A stretch of DNA of 64,000 nt, taken from Vulcanimicrobiota bacterium. Its GTDB lineage: Bacteria > Vulcanimicrobiota > Xenobia > Xenobiales > JADMJV01. This document shows, in pieces, positions 48,765 through 57,486 of the stretch (positions are counted from its first letter, which is position 1; every line of letters starts with the position of its first letter). The notes under the pieces are model-generated. The model ran no database searches and had not been told where the DNA came from. It worked only from the letters and a program-made list of their open reading frames with translations. A program made the translations under genes and the position numbers. Where the stretch lies: positions 124,001 to 188,000 of the forward strand of contig JAFKGI010000007.1 of the NCBI GenBank assembly GCA_017307785.1, read 5' to 3'.

Positions 48765-51297
48765 AAGACTTCAGGCCTCGTTCGCGCTCCATGATTCGGC
48801 CCTCAATTCTCTCTTCGAGCTTCTCGAGTTCACGCTTGAGCACGCCGTCCGGATCCGCTTGTTTGGCAAAAAACTCGCTGAGAGCTTTCAGAGACTGGCG
48901 GTCGCGGGCCCCCGAGAGGCTGCCCACCACAGAGGCCAGGAAGGGCGGGGGAATCTTAGCCCTTAAAGCCGGAAAGTTCGCGAAGATCCAGCGCTGTAGA
49001 TTCCGGCGCCGGTCTTCTTCCATGGAATTGGCCCGTAACAGGGTGCGCAAGTCGGAAGGAGTCACCACCGGATCGAGCATCAGATCCATCGACTTCTCCT
49101 GAGCCTCCGGTCGGCCGAAGAGTCCGAGGGCGGTCAGTAGAGTGGTCCGCCGTTGCGGGTCGGTGGCTTTGCTCAGAGCCTCTTTGACGCGACCAACCAT
49201 GTCGACCTCAGCGTGACGCAAGGCGATTTGAAAGTAAACGTCCACCAGAGTCGGCTCCACCTCGGCCGAACCATCCAGGTAGGCCTCCACCGCCTTGCGG
49301 GCCAACTCTCGAACGGCAGTCCCCTCACCATAACGGTCTACCAGCACCAGCAGGATCGGGCGAAGCTCCTCGACCTTGGGGTGTTCGCCGGCCCGCGGCG
49401 TCAGGCCGTAGCGCTTTACCAGCGACGGCAACTGGGCTCGCCAATGCTGCAGCCAGTCGGCTTCATTGCTGGAATCCACAAACAGCTGCCCCATCGTCTC
49501 CAGATCCACCAGCGCGGCGGCGGCGACGGCAGGGTGAGACTCCTTCACCAGCGGACTCAGGTAAGCAAAACGCTCGCCGGCGGAAATCAGGCCGGCCTGG
49601 GCCAGCCCCTTGACGTTATACAGAAAAGCCAGCTTCTCTCGGTTGGACAGGCGCGCGGTGTGCTCCGCCAGCTCTTTCATCAGCGGCTGGCTAAACTGCC
49701 AACGGTAATAACTCACCCCTCCGTCATCGGGAAAGACCCACTCGGGTTCGAAGTCCAACTCCACTTCGGCACTGGCGGCATCGAACAGCACGGTGCGCAC
49801 AGCCGACTGCTGGCCGCGTCCATAGCGCAGAAAGACCGGTAGCGTCCACTGCAGCGGCGGCGCGTCCACCCCTACCGAAGCAAAGCGTCGTTGCCCCAAG
49901 GTCAGGCTTTTGCCTTTCCAGCTCAGGTTGAGCAACGGGTAGCCGCTCTGTTCCGTGAAGCTCTTCAGCACCGCTTCCACATTCTGGTGAGAAACCGCCC
50001 CCAGCGCGCCCCACAAATCGGAGGCCTCGGCATTGCCAAAGCGATGGGCGTTCAGGTAGCGACGAATGCCCTGACGGAAAGTCTCCTCTCCCAACCAGCG
50101 TTCCACCATATTCAAGACCGACTCGCCCTTGTTGTAGGCCAGGCCCAAACCATCCATGACATCCGATTCACTGCGCACAGGCTTGCGAATCGGCTTGCTG
50201 GAGAGATTGGCATCCTGGGTCATCACGTTGTTCTGGGGCGTTTCCAGATCGTATTCCAGCTCAGGGTAGAGCTGATAGACGACTTTGGAGGCCATCCAAC
50301 TGGCGAAGGCTTCGTTCAACCACAGGTCATTCCACCACTTCATAGTCACCAGGTTGCCAAACCACTGATGCGCCAGTTCGTGGGCCACTACCATCACCGT
50401 CAGGGTGCGCGCATCCTGACCAGCGGTTTTTTCGTTGACCAGCAGAATGTCTTCTCGATAGGTCACCAGACCGGCGTTCTCCATCGCTCCGTAGGGAAAC
50501 TCGCTGATGGCGATCTGATCCAGCTTCTTATACGGATAGGGAATCTCGAAGTAGCGCTCGAGGGCTCTCTCGATCTTGGGGGTTTGCTTGCGCACAAACC
50601 CGGCCAGGCTCAACTTTCCGTAGGGAGCGATGATCCGCCCGGGCACCGGCATCCCCTGCACTCCGACCGCCTGGTAGGGTCCCACCGCCAGCGCCACCAA
50701 ATAGGACGGCATGGGTGGAGTCGCGGCAAATTGGTGAGTCGTCCAACCGCCCTTTTTCACTTCCTTGAGCTGAGGGGCGTTGCTATAGACGTTCTGACTC
50801 GAAGGGGCGGCCACCGTCATTTGAAAGGGAATCTTGAAGGCCGGCTCGTCAAAACACGGGAAACAACGCCGAGCTTCCGACATCTCGAACTGGGTGCTCA
50901 AGTAGGGGCGGTCGCCTTCTCGGAACTGATAGAGTCCCACCGAGTGGTGATTAAAATCGGCGCTGAACTCGAGCTCCAAACGGTGTGGACCCGGGCGAAT
51001 CGCCTTGCTGGAACGAAGCAAGGCGCAGGGCGACTTCAGCATCACGTTCAGGGGCTTGCCATCCAAAGTCGCCTTGCGGATGCTCAGGTCCAACGCGTGC
51101 AGGCGAAACTGGGAGGTCGGGCGCTCCACCTGCAAGACGATCTGGGTCGAGCCCGAGTATGCGGTCGCAGCCGGGTCTGTGCGCAACTGCACCCGTTGAG
51201 ACAGAGGTCTGACCGTCTCCCCCAGGCGGTCTCCCTGACCCCAGGCCAGAGTCGAGCAAGCCAGCAAACAGGCAAAAACCAAAGTGTTCCGTTTCAT
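48739..51297 (-). CDS. Exported M1 aminopeptidase (aminopeptidase N-like)
   Basis: The protein has 852 residues with a signal peptide ending LAWGQ. The exopeptidase motif GAMEN is at about 270-274, the zinc motif HELAH at 306-310, with the third ligand Glu about 329 in NEAFASWM. The C-terminal ERAP1-like helical domain occupies roughly 500-850. All catalytic residues are intact. M1 enzymes remove N-terminal amino acids from peptides; the signal peptide places it in the periplasm or outside. Confidence 0.93.
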   Translation of the reverse strand: MKRNTLVFACLLACSTLAWGQGDRLGETVRPLSQRVQLRTDPAATAYSGSTQIVLQVERPTSQFRLHALDLSIRKATLDGKPLNVMLKSPCALLRSSKAIRPGPHRLELEFSADFNHHSVGLYQFREGDRPYLSTQFEMSEARRCFPCFDEPAFKIPFQMTVAAPSSQNVYSNAPQLKEVKKGGWTTHQFAATPPMPSYLVALAVGPYQAVGVQGMPVPGRIIAPYGKLSLAGFVRKQTPKIERALERYFEIPYPYKKLDQIAISEFPYGAMENAGLVTYREDILLVNEKTAGQDARTLTVMVVAHELAHQWFGNLVTMKWWNDLWLNEAFASWMASKVVYQLYPELEYDLETPQNNVMTQDANLSSKPIRKPVRSESDVMDGLGLAYNKGESVLNMVERWLGEETFRQGIRRYLNAHRFGNAEASDLWGALGAVSHQNVEAVLKSFTEQSGYPLLNLSWKGKSLTLGQRRFASVGVDAPPLQWTLPVFLRYGRGQQSAVRTVLFDAASAEVELDFEPEWVFPDDGGVSYYRWQFSQPLMKELAEHTARLSNREKLAFLYNVKGLAQAGLISAGERFAYLSPLVKESHPAVAAAALVDLETMGQLFVDSSNEADWLQHWRAQLPSLVKRYGLTPRAGEHPKVEELRPILLVLVDRYGEGTAVRELARKAVEAYLDGSAEVEPTLVDVYFQIALRHAEVDMVGRVKEALSKATDPQRRTTLLTALGLFGRPEAQEKSMDLMLDPVVTPSDLRTLLRANSMEEDRRRNLQRWIFANFPALRAKIPPPFLASVVGSLSGARDRQSLKALSEFFAKQADPDGVLKRELEKLEERIEGRIMERERGLKSFSQAIAPH

Positions 51298-51390
51298 TCC
51301 GCCCCGTTCTGCGGACAGAGCAGGGACACCCGCAAAAAATATTTTCAGAGCCCGTTACTTTTTTCGCCCCTCCGGCGTCCTACCTGAAGA

Positions 51391-51870
51391 GTGAACGTGC
51401 AAAAGGATTTCGAGGAGGTTTGTCTGCCACATTATTCTCAGGTACAGGGGCTGTGCCGACGTATGCTGGGGGCTCAGCGCGCCCAAGACGGCGCCCAGGA
51501 AACCTTCGCCAAAGCCCTCCAGAAGTTCCCCGCCCTGCACGACCGGTCTGCCGCTCGCGGCTGGCTTTACTCGATCGCCACCCATCACTGCCTGGATATG
51601 TTACGAGGGCGCAGCGAAGACGCTCTCGAGGAGTGGGAACCCGTCGTGCACTCCGACCCCATTCCAGGCATTCTGGGCGACAGCATCCTGGCCGGAATTG
51701 CGCCTCGTCCGCGCAGCCTGTTGGTGCTGCGCCACTATCTCGAACTCAGCTATCAGGAGATTGCGGCGGTTCTGGAAATCCCACCCGACCAGGTGGGAAT
51801 GGCTCTGCAGCGAGCGCGGGCGGAAGCCCTCAAATTTGCCCGACAGCGGGGCCTGACCTGTGGTTTGTGA
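51391..51870 (+). CDS. ECF-type RNA polymerase sigma factor
   Basis: The protein has 159 residues from GTG 51391. Region 2 reads YSQVQGLCRRMLGAQRAQDGAQETFAKALQKF and RSAARGWLYSIATHHCLDMLRG, and region 4 reads RSLLVLRHYLELSYQEIAAVLEIPPDQVGMALQRAR. This matches ECF sigma factors. The 3' end overlaps the anti-sigma gene by 11 bp. No upstream self-recognised promoter was found. Confidence 0.88.
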   Translation: MNVQKDFEEVCLPHYSQVQGLCRRMLGAQRAQDGAQETFAKALQKFPALHDRSAARGWLYSIATHHCLDMLRGRSEDALEEWEPVVHSDPIPGILGDSILAGIAPRPRSLLVLRHYLELSYQEIAAVLEIPPDQVGMALQRARAEALKFARQRGLTCGL

Positions 51871-52249
51871 CGAGGGGGCGGTCCACGCCTATTTCGACGG
51901 AGAACTCGAGCCCACCCGGCGGGCGGCGGTAGCCGCCCACCTGCGGATCTGTCCGTCCTGTCGTCAGATCCACAAAGAAATCGGTTGGCTGCACGGCGCT
52001 CTGGCGGAGCCTCGCCGGCGACGCTCCTGGAAGCCCTGGATGGCGGCCGCCGCGCTACTGGCGCTGCTCTTCCTGAGCTGGAAACCGCGAACTCCAGCCC
52101 TGCCCGCCGAGGAAAACTCGACCTACCGGGTCACGCTGGCGGGGGAAACCCACCAGGTTAAGGTGGAGGGAGCGGAACTGGTAGAGCTCTCCCTGGGCGA
52201 GGAACGACCCGACCACGATGTCGATTTAAGAAAGGCCAGAATGGAATGA
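51860..52249 (+). CDS. Anti-sigma factor with zinc-binding (ZAS) domain
   Basis: The protein has 129 residues. The N-terminal ZAS motif is AHLRICPSCRQ (His-x3-Cys-x2-Cys), with an earlier Asp/Glu-rich helix (VHAYFDGELEPTRRAAVAAHL). A single TM helix (about 60-75, MAAAALLALLFLSW) places the C-terminal half (about 50 residues) outside. It sequesters the cognate sigma factor at the inner membrane until a signal comes. The GTG start overlaps the sigma gene, and an ATGA overlap joins it to the next gene. Confidence 0.87.
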   Translation: MVCDEGAVHAYFDGELEPTRRAAVAAHLRICPSCRQIHKEIGWLHGALAEPRRRRSWKPWMAAAALLALLFLSWKPRTPALPAEENSTYRVTLAGETHQVKVEGAELVELSLGEERPDHDVDLRKARME

Positions 52250-52707
52250 AAAGACTGCTCATACTCCTTGCTCTGACCGGCTCGGTCTGGGCTCAAGAGG
52301 AACTGCTGCTGCGCCTTGAGGTGAAGTCTCACCACCAAACTCGCCAACGCGCCCTTTCCCATACGGTGCGCATCAAGAGCGGTGCTACGGCCAGTATTTC
52401 CGTGAGTCCTCAACAACGCAACGAAGGCATCTTCGAGACCTGGCGATTTCATCCGACCCGCCTCGACGATCAGAAAATTCGTATGGAATCTCAGCTAGAG
52501 GTCCGACTGGAAGAGGGACCCCAGCAGCAGAGCAAGTTCAGTGCGACTCTGCTGGAGGGCGAACCCTGGGAAGCCGCGCTGGACACTCCCGACGGCAAAG
52601 CCACCCTGGACTACCGCATTACCGCCTGGAAAATCCCCACCGGGCAACGTCTGCTCAAATTCGACAAAGACGGGCGCCCGCTCTGGGTCACGCCCACCAA
52701 TTACTAA
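52246..52707 (+). CDS. Secreted hypothetical protein of the sigma/anti-sigma operon
   Basis: The protein has 153 residues with a signal peptide ending SVWAQ. The mature part is beta-rich and Gln/Arg-rich (ELLLRLEVKSHHQTRQRALSH, VRIKSGATASISVSP, LDYRITAWKIPTGQRL). It overlaps the anti-sigma gene by ATGA, so it is in the same operon and may be the envelope target or sensor partner of the sigma system. No family recognised. Confidence 0.72.
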   Translation: MKRLLILLALTGSVWAQEELLLRLEVKSHHQTRQRALSHTVRIKSGATASISVSPQQRNEGIFETWRFHPTRLDDQKIRMESQLEVRLEEGPQQQSKFSATLLEGEPWEAALDTPDGKATLDYRITAWKIPTGQRLLKFDKDGRPLWVTPTNY

Positions 52708-52722
52708 GAAGGAGACACCCCT

Positions 52723-53250
52723 ATGTTCAAGTCCCTGTTTGGCGCCTGTCTGGTTCTACTCAATCTCAGCGCCTCTTGCCTTTGCGCCCCGGTTTTCGTG
52801 GGTTCCAACGAAAAACAAGAGCGGCTCTCCCCACGCATTTACCAGCGTAGCGATGGCCAGGGCGGAACCGAATATGAAAGCGAAGTGGTGGTAGCCCACG
52901 CCGATTATCGGGTGGCCGTCTTCTACACGTTCAATCGCAGCCGTGGCCCAATCGGTCTGGCGATCAATCTGCGCAAGCCGCTGGAATCGGATCAGCCCGT
53001 AATTTTTTACTTACGTGGCGGGTCCAGTCTGGAAGACGCCCTGGATCAAGCCTACGGACGGCCAGAGGATTCTCCCGGCTACATCTACTCGCTGGACTCA
53101 AAAGCCTTTCAACACGAAGAGGGAATGGCCACGCAGGAGCTGGCCAGTCATGATTCTTTCGACCGTCCGACCGCCCAGGTCATCAATCGCCGCCAGGAAA
53201 TCCAGCGATTGGCGGAGGCCGGCCAGATCCAGTTAAAGTGGCAACCCTGA
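52723..53250 (+). CDS. Secreted hypothetical protein
   Basis: The protein has 175 residues with a signal peptide (about 1-21, ending SCLCA). The mature part is mixed, with SPRIYQRSDGQGGTEYESEV, VIFYLRGGSSLEDALDQAYG and RQEIQRLAEAGQIQLKW. A strong AAGGAG lies 8 nt before the ATG, in contrast to most genes nearby. It follows the sigma operon by 15 nt and may be part of it. No family recognised. Confidence 0.72.
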   Translation: MFKSLFGACLVLLNLSASCLCAPVFVGSNEKQERLSPRIYQRSDGQGGTEYESEVVVAHADYRVAVFYTFNRSRGPIGLAINLRKPLESDQPVIFYLRGGSSLEDALDQAYGRPEDSPGYIYSLDSKAFQHEEGMATQELASHDSFDRPTAQVINRRQEIQRLAEAGQIQLKWQP

Positions 53251-53291
53251 ATTTCAGGATTGTTTGAGGGCCTGGCGATGTAATCTAAGCT

Positions 53292-54020
53292 ATGAAAATC
53301 CAGGCTGCTCCCCTACCGACGCTACCGAAGGTTCCGCACAACAAGGGGCCGCTGGAGGTGTCCATCGACTTCGTGGGACCTGCTCGCCAGGACACCAACC
53401 TGGGCCAGATTCCCAAGGATTTCTACACCTCTCGCGGCCGCACCGGCAGCAAGCACACGGAATTTCCCAATGCCCAGAGCCCCATCCGCGACGGCCGTGA
53501 GATTGTGCGCCCCCAACCGGTACTGGGCGCGGACGGCGCTCCCGTGCTGGTGGCCAGCAGCAAGCAGATCAAAGCCCAGGCGGATTCAGCCCTGAAACAC
53601 GGAATCATCGGCGCCCTCATCGGAGCCGGGGCCGGACTCTTCCTGGGAGCTTTCCCGGCCATCGCCACCGGTTCCGGGGCCGTCTGGGGCGGCGCCATCG
53701 CGGGCGGAGCGGCTTTAGGCGGCGGGATCGGCGCTCTCTCGGTCGCCAATGACCGCGTCCGGCTGGAGTGGCGAGAGCAACCAATTCTAACCCATCGCCT
53801 GCGCGGCTACACGGAACGCGTCAGCGAAGACAGTCACACCCAGAAAGACACCTTCGGTAATGGTTCCCACACCGTAACCGACGGCTACTGGCACCGCTTC
53901 ACGCCCGACGTTGGCGCCAAATCACTAGGAACCTATATGGAGCCGATGGTGGTCCACTATGACGCCCGCAGTGGAGCCATCCGCCGCGTCGAAGGCGAAC
54001 TCACGGCCAACGAAAGTTAG
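53292..54020 (+). CDS. Hypothetical protein with glycine-zipper membrane segment
   Basis: The protein has 242 residues. Residues about 1-95 are polar and Pro-rich with no signal peptide. A Gly-zipper hydrophobic region follows (HGIIGALIGAGAGLFLGAF and VWGGAIAGGAALGGGIGAL, about 103-150), then a soluble tail (LEWREQPILTHRLRGYTERV). TAATCT at 53281-53286 lies 5 nt before the ATG and no Shine-Dalgarno is present, a leaderless pattern. The 3' end overlaps the convergent lipoprotein gene by 4 bp. Confidence 0.65.
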   Translation: MKIQAAPLPTLPKVPHNKGPLEVSIDFVGPARQDTNLGQIPKDFYTSRGRTGSKHTEFPNAQSPIRDGREIVRPQPVLGADGAPVLVASSKQIKAQADSALKHGIIGALIGAGAGLFLGAFPAIATGSGAVWGGAIAGGAALGGGIGALSVANDRVRLEWREQPILTHRLRGYTERVSEDSHTQKDTFGNGSHTVTDGYWHRFTPDVGAKSLGTYMEPMVVHYDARSGAIRRVEGELTANES

Positions 54021-55204
54021 GGTGTAATCGCCCCGATTTTGTTGGTGGAGCTCTCGGTGAACCAGATGCGGTTGTCCGAGCCGCGACAAAGATTCAGCAC
54101 TCCACCCGAGATCCCGGCCTGAAAGAGGGTCGAAGCACCCGTTGTGGTCACCCGGCCCACGCCCGAGCCGCTGCCGAACCACAGGTTGCTGTCGGGCCCC
54201 AGACAAATCCCAGAAACTCCGGGGCTGGCCGTGACCGGAAAGGCCGTAATAACGCCGCTGGTGGTGATGCGGCTGACTTTGGCCGTATTGTTGGAAGAAT
54301 CGGTAAACCAGAGATTGCCGTCTGGCCCGTTGCAAATTCCCCCCAGGTTACCGGGTGAACTCACCGGAAAGATGGTGGCCGTCCCCCCCGTGGTCATGCG
54401 GCTGATGGAAGAAGCGTTCCAGTTGCTGGCCCACAGATTGTTGTCCGGTCCCTTGCACAGGGCATTGGCAAAAACGGTCGCTCCCGTGTAGGGAAAGAAG
54501 CTGAACTGACCGCCGGTGGTGACTCGACCCAACGCGTTGCTGGCTCCAAACCAGACGGCCCCGTCCGGTCCGGCACAAATCCCAACCCCGATCGACGGAT
54601 TGGTCTGCGAGGGGAGCGTAAATTCGGCCAGGCTGCCGCTCGGCGTGAGCCGCCCGATACGGCTTCCCGGCTCGGTGAACCAGATATTCCCGTCCGGCCC
54701 CACGCAGATCGAACCTGGATCGGCCGTCAATCCGGCGAATTCGGTGCGCACGCCGGCCGTGGTCATGCGCACAACCCGAGCAGGGCGGGCGGTATACCAT
54801 AAATTGCCGTCCGGCCCGCTGCAAATGTCCAGCGGCACGGTTGTCGGGTCCGAGCCGGCTGTGAATTCGCTGACCGCATTGCCCCCACTGGTGCTGGTTG
54901 TGCTGGTTGTGCTCGTGGTCGTCGTGGTCGGGGACGTTGTGGTGGTGGTCGTGGTTGTCGTGGTGGTGGGCGTCGTGGTCGTCGAAGTGGTTGTGCTGGT
55001 TGTCGAAGTCGAAGATGTGCTGGTGCTCGAGGTGGACGTACTCTGAGTGGTGGTGGTCGTCGTCGTCGTGCCGCCGCTCACGACCGTCCCACCGCCGCCG
55101 GTAAAAGTTCCATTGCTTCCGCCCGAGCCGCCACAGCCGGCCAGGACCAAGAGCAAATAAAAAGAACTCCCGCGAAGATTCTTACGCAAAATGACGCCCC
55201 TCAT
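54017..55204 (-). CDS. Vgb-like beta-propeller lipoprotein with Thr-rich linker
   Basis: The protein has 395 residues. A lipoprotein signal (VLAGC, Cys24) is followed by Gly-rich and then an about 60-residue Thr/Ser stalk (about 46-106), and a propeller of repeats with the pattern I(C)xGPDGNLWFT, for example ICSGPDGNLWYT, ICVGPDGNIWFT, ICAGPDGAVWFG and ICNGPDGNLWFT. This resembles virginiamycin B lyase-type propellers. Extended Thr stalks usually hold a surface domain away from the membrane. Streptogramin lyase activity is not supported by the anchor and stalk architecture. Confidence 0.82.
   Translation of the reverse strand: MRGVILRKNLRGSSFYLLLVLAGCGGSGGSNGTFTGGGGTVVSGGTTTTTTTTQSTSTSSTSTSSTSTTSTTTSTTTTPTTTTTTTTTTTSPTTTTTSTTSTTSTSGGNAVSEFTAGSDPTTVPLDICSGPDGNLWYTARPARVVRMTTAGVRTEFAGLTADPGSICVGPDGNIWFTEPGSRIGRLTPSGSLAEFTLPSQTNPSIGVGICAGPDGAVWFGASNALGRVTTGGQFSFFPYTGATVFANALCKGPDNNLWASNWNASSISRMTTGGTATIFPVSSPGNLGGICNGPDGNLWFTDSSNNTAKVSRITTSGVITAFPVTASPGVSGICLGPDSNLWFGSGSGVGRVTTTGASTLFQAGISGGVLNLCRGSDNRIWFTESSTNKIGAITP
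54887..55069 (-). repeat. GT-rich simple repeat coding the Thr stalk
   Basis: About 180 bp of ACC/ACG/AGC-type codons (GTGGT and GTCGT on the plus strand) encode a run of Thr and Ser with a few Pro. Low-complexity tracts of this kind vary in length by slippage, so the stalk may differ among relatives. Confidence 0.8.
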
Positions 55205-55256
55205 TTCCTATGCTGAGGGAGCCCCTTCGCCCACCGGGGAAATAATTCCTGATTCT

Positions 55257-56087
55257 TTAGAAAGTCGCCGTATTCGGATCCGGCCCGATCCGGCCATCTG
55301 CCGAATCTAGCGCGTCCAGTTGATGGCGATCGTCTTCGTCCAGACGGAAATCGTGCACCGCGAAATTCTCGGCAATGCGCAGGGGAGTCACCGATTTGGG
55401 GATCACGATAAAATTGTGGTCCAAATGCCAGCGAATCAGCACCTGAGCGGGAGTCTTGCTGTGCTTGGCGGCAATCCCGCCGACCACTGCGTCATTCAAG
55501 AGCTGACCCTGGCCCAACGGACTCCAGGATTGGGTGGCGATGCCCAGGCGGCTGTGAGCCTCGCGCAATTCTCGCTGCTGGAAGCGCGGGTGCAGCTCGA
55601 CCTGGTTGAGAACCGGTTTGACTCCGGTTTCGCCGATAATGCGCTCCAATTGTTCGGCGCCGAAATTGGAAACCCCGATGGAGCGCGCCCGTCCATCTTC
55701 TTGCAGACGCACCAGCGCTTTCCAAGAATCCAGGTAGAGTCCACGGTGGGGAGAGGGCCAGTGGATCAAGTAGAGATCGACATAATCGGTGCCGAGTTTC
55801 TTCAAGCTCGTTTCACAGGCTCGCAGAGCTGAGTCAAATCCCTGGTCGTCATTCCAGAGTTTGGTGGTTACGTAAATCTGTTCCCGAGCCACTCCGGAAG
55901 CCCGGATGCCCTCGCCCACCCCTTGCTCGTTGCCGTAGATGGCGGCCGTGTCGATGTGCCGGTAGCCGTTGCGCAGGGCCGCTTCGACGGCAATCACGGC
56001 GGTGTCGTTAGGAGTCTGCCACACGCCCAGGCCGATCTGCGGAATGGATTTATGGTCGTTCAATTGGATGATAGGTTGCTCGCTCAT
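55257..56087 (-). CDS. Aldo/keto reductase
   Basis: The protein has 276 residues. The AKR tetrad is visible: Asp in RHIDTAAIYG, Tyr in AAIYGNE, Lys in VTTKLW and His in YLIHWPSP; NADPH-binding segments IPKSVTP and RIAENF follow. Family members reduce aldehydes and ketones, for example 2,5-diketo-D-gluconate reductases. The ATG at 56087 is favoured. The start lies within the last codons of the SDR gene (38-bp overlap). Confidence 0.93.
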   Translation of the reverse strand: MSEQPIIQLNDHKSIPQIGLGVWQTPNDTAVIAVEAALRNGYRHIDTAAIYGNEQGVGEGIRASGVAREQIYVTTKLWNDDQGFDSALRACETSLKKLGTDYVDLYLIHWPSPHRGLYLDSWKALVRLQEDGRARSIGVSNFGAEQLERIIGETGVKPVLNQVELHPRFQQRELREAHSRLGIATQSWSPLGQGQLLNDAVVGGIAAKHSKTPAQVLIRWHLDHNFIVIPKSVTPLRIAENFAVHDFRLDEDDRHQLDALDSADGRIGPDPNTATF

Positions 56088-56874
56088 TCTCAGCCCTTTT
56101 ACCCCTCGACCGAGGGCCACCTCCCAGGAAAGACGCGGCAGCCCCTAGCAAAGTCAAAGCGCCAAGGGCGAGCACCGGATCGACTCCGGACCGCTTCGGG
56201 GCAGGAACCGGCAGCCTGGGAACGTCCCTCGGAGAGTGGACGGCGGCTTGCAGAATCGCGCGAGCAACTTCCTCTGCTCCGCAGAGCGGGAGCGGAAGGG
56301 CGGCCGGCGTGACCAGGGTGACGGAAACCGGCTCCTGCAAGTCTTCCACCTCCAGGCGAAAGGCTTCGGTAAATCCTTGGACCGCATGCTTGCTGGCCGA
56401 AACCATTCCTTGCAGCGGAAAGTCTGGTTCCGACAAGACACAGCCGACATTGATGATGGCGCCGCCTTGATCGCGAACATACCGCAGCCCGATGAACGAA
56501 CCATTCACCACTCCCCAGAAATTGGTATCGAAGAGACGTCGATGCTCTTTCTCGGGCACTCTTTCCATCCGGCCGAGGAGGGATACGCCGGCACCGTTCA
56601 CCCAGGTATCGATCTCGCCGAAATGGGAAATGGCGCAGTCCGCCAATCTTTCCATGCCCTCAATCGAGGCGACATCCAGAGCGCAACTGGCCACCCGGCC
56701 ACCGGCCTGACGAATTTCTCGTTCCACCTGCTCGAGCGTGCGCTGATTGCGCGCTCCCAAGACCACTCTTGCCCCCTGGCGAGCCGCCATCTGACAGACT
56801 GCCAATCCAATACCACGGGTCGCTCCCGTCACGACAAGGACCTGTTCGGAGAGCGGTTTTAACTTAGGATGCAT
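56050..56874 (-). CDS. Short-chain dehydrogenase/reductase lacking the catalytic Tyr
   Basis: The protein has 274 residues. It has the cofactor motif TGATRGIG (16-23), Asp67 in ALDVAS, NGAG (92-95) and Asn118, Ser148 in INVGCVLS and Lys162 in VSASKHA. The normal catalytic YxxxK is VSASK: Val158 is encoded by GTT where Tyr is expected. The C-terminal part adds a hydrophobic helix (about 232-250, VLALGALTLLGAAASFLGG) and a basic tail. It could be a non-catalytic SDR-fold protein or use another residue. It overlaps the aldo/keto reductase gene by 38 bp. Confidence 0.82.
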   Translation of the reverse strand: MHPKLKPLSEQVLVVTGATRGIGLAVCQMAARQGARVVLGARNQRTLEQVEREIRQAGGRVASCALDVASIEGMERLADCAISHFGEIDTWVNGAGVSLLGRMERVPEKEHRRLFDTNFWGVVNGSFIGLRYVRDQGGAIINVGCVLSEPDFPLQGMVSASKHAVQGFTEAFRLEVEDLQEPVSVTLVTPAALPLPLCGAEEVARAILQAAVHSPRDVPRLPVPAPKRSGVDPVLALGALTLLGAAASFLGGGPRSRGKRAENERATYHPIERP

Positions 56875-57028
56875 AGCTGGAGGCTCCTCGGCTGGAAATC
56901 TTATCCACCCAGGGTAGCCTTAGCGGAGAAGTTCTCCCCACCCTCAATCGTCCGCTGGCTGGAGGACTCGCGTACCGAGTAGGATCAAGCCCGTGCGCGC
57001 CAAAGGCGATCCTTTGCAAGGAGGCAGC

Positions 57029-57436
57029 ATGGGAGAACGCGGTAACATTGTGGTGGTTCAACATCCGAATCGACCCGAAAAGGGAGAAGGAGAGATTTAC
57101 CTCTACACCCATTTCGGAGGCGAGTGTCTGCCCAGCATCGTGCACCAGGTTCTGGCCCGCCGCTTGCGCTGGGATGACGAGGGCTATCTGACCAGAATGC
57201 TGTTCTCGGCGCTGGTCGACGGCGATGTCCAGGGAGATTCCGGAGCCGGCATCACCAGCTACCTGACCGACAATGGTTACCCGCTGCTGGTCCTGGATAC
57301 TCACAAAAAGCGCGTGAGCATGCGGGACGCCGGTTTCTCCGACCGCTCCTGGACCTTCGAAGAGTTCGTGCGCCTGGACATCGACGAAGACCAGCCCTGG
57401 CTGGCCCTGGGCTACGACGTGGAAGCCGACGAGTAA
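57029..57436 (+). CDS. Hypothetical protein
   Basis: The protein has 135 residues. It opens MGERGNIVVVQHPNRP and is followed by IYLYTHFGGECLPSIVHQVLARR, DEGYLTRMLFSALVD and RLDIDEDQPWLALGYD. Similar small proteins beginning MG[DE]RGNIV occur in many bacteria and phages without known role. AAGGAGG four bases upstream decides the ATG at 57029. The next gene starts 50 nt downstream. Confidence 0.72.
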   Translation: MGERGNIVVVQHPNRPEKGEGEIYLYTHFGGECLPSIVHQVLARRLRWDDEGYLTRMLFSALVDGDVQGDSGAGITSYLTDNGYPLLVLDTHKKRVSMRDAGFSDRSWTFEEFVRLDIDEDQPWLALGYDVEADE

Positions 57437-57486
57437 GTAACAACCTGGACATCCCGCCGGCCTCCCGCCCGGGTAGACTTCTGGGT

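Noticed and set aside
49891..51387. 498-residue open frame on the + strand
   Set aside because: It is the antisense shadow of the M1 aminopeptidase gene, whose motifs are all intact.
54887..55069. CRISPR-like or tandem DNA repeat
   Set aside because: It is simple codon repetition within a Thr/Ser stalk of a lipoprotein, without spacers.
54017..55204. Streptogramin (virginiamycin B) lyase resistance gene
   Set aside because: The propeller resembles Vgb, but the lipoprotein anchor and long stalk point to a surface protein, and the catalytic His/Glu set could not be placed.
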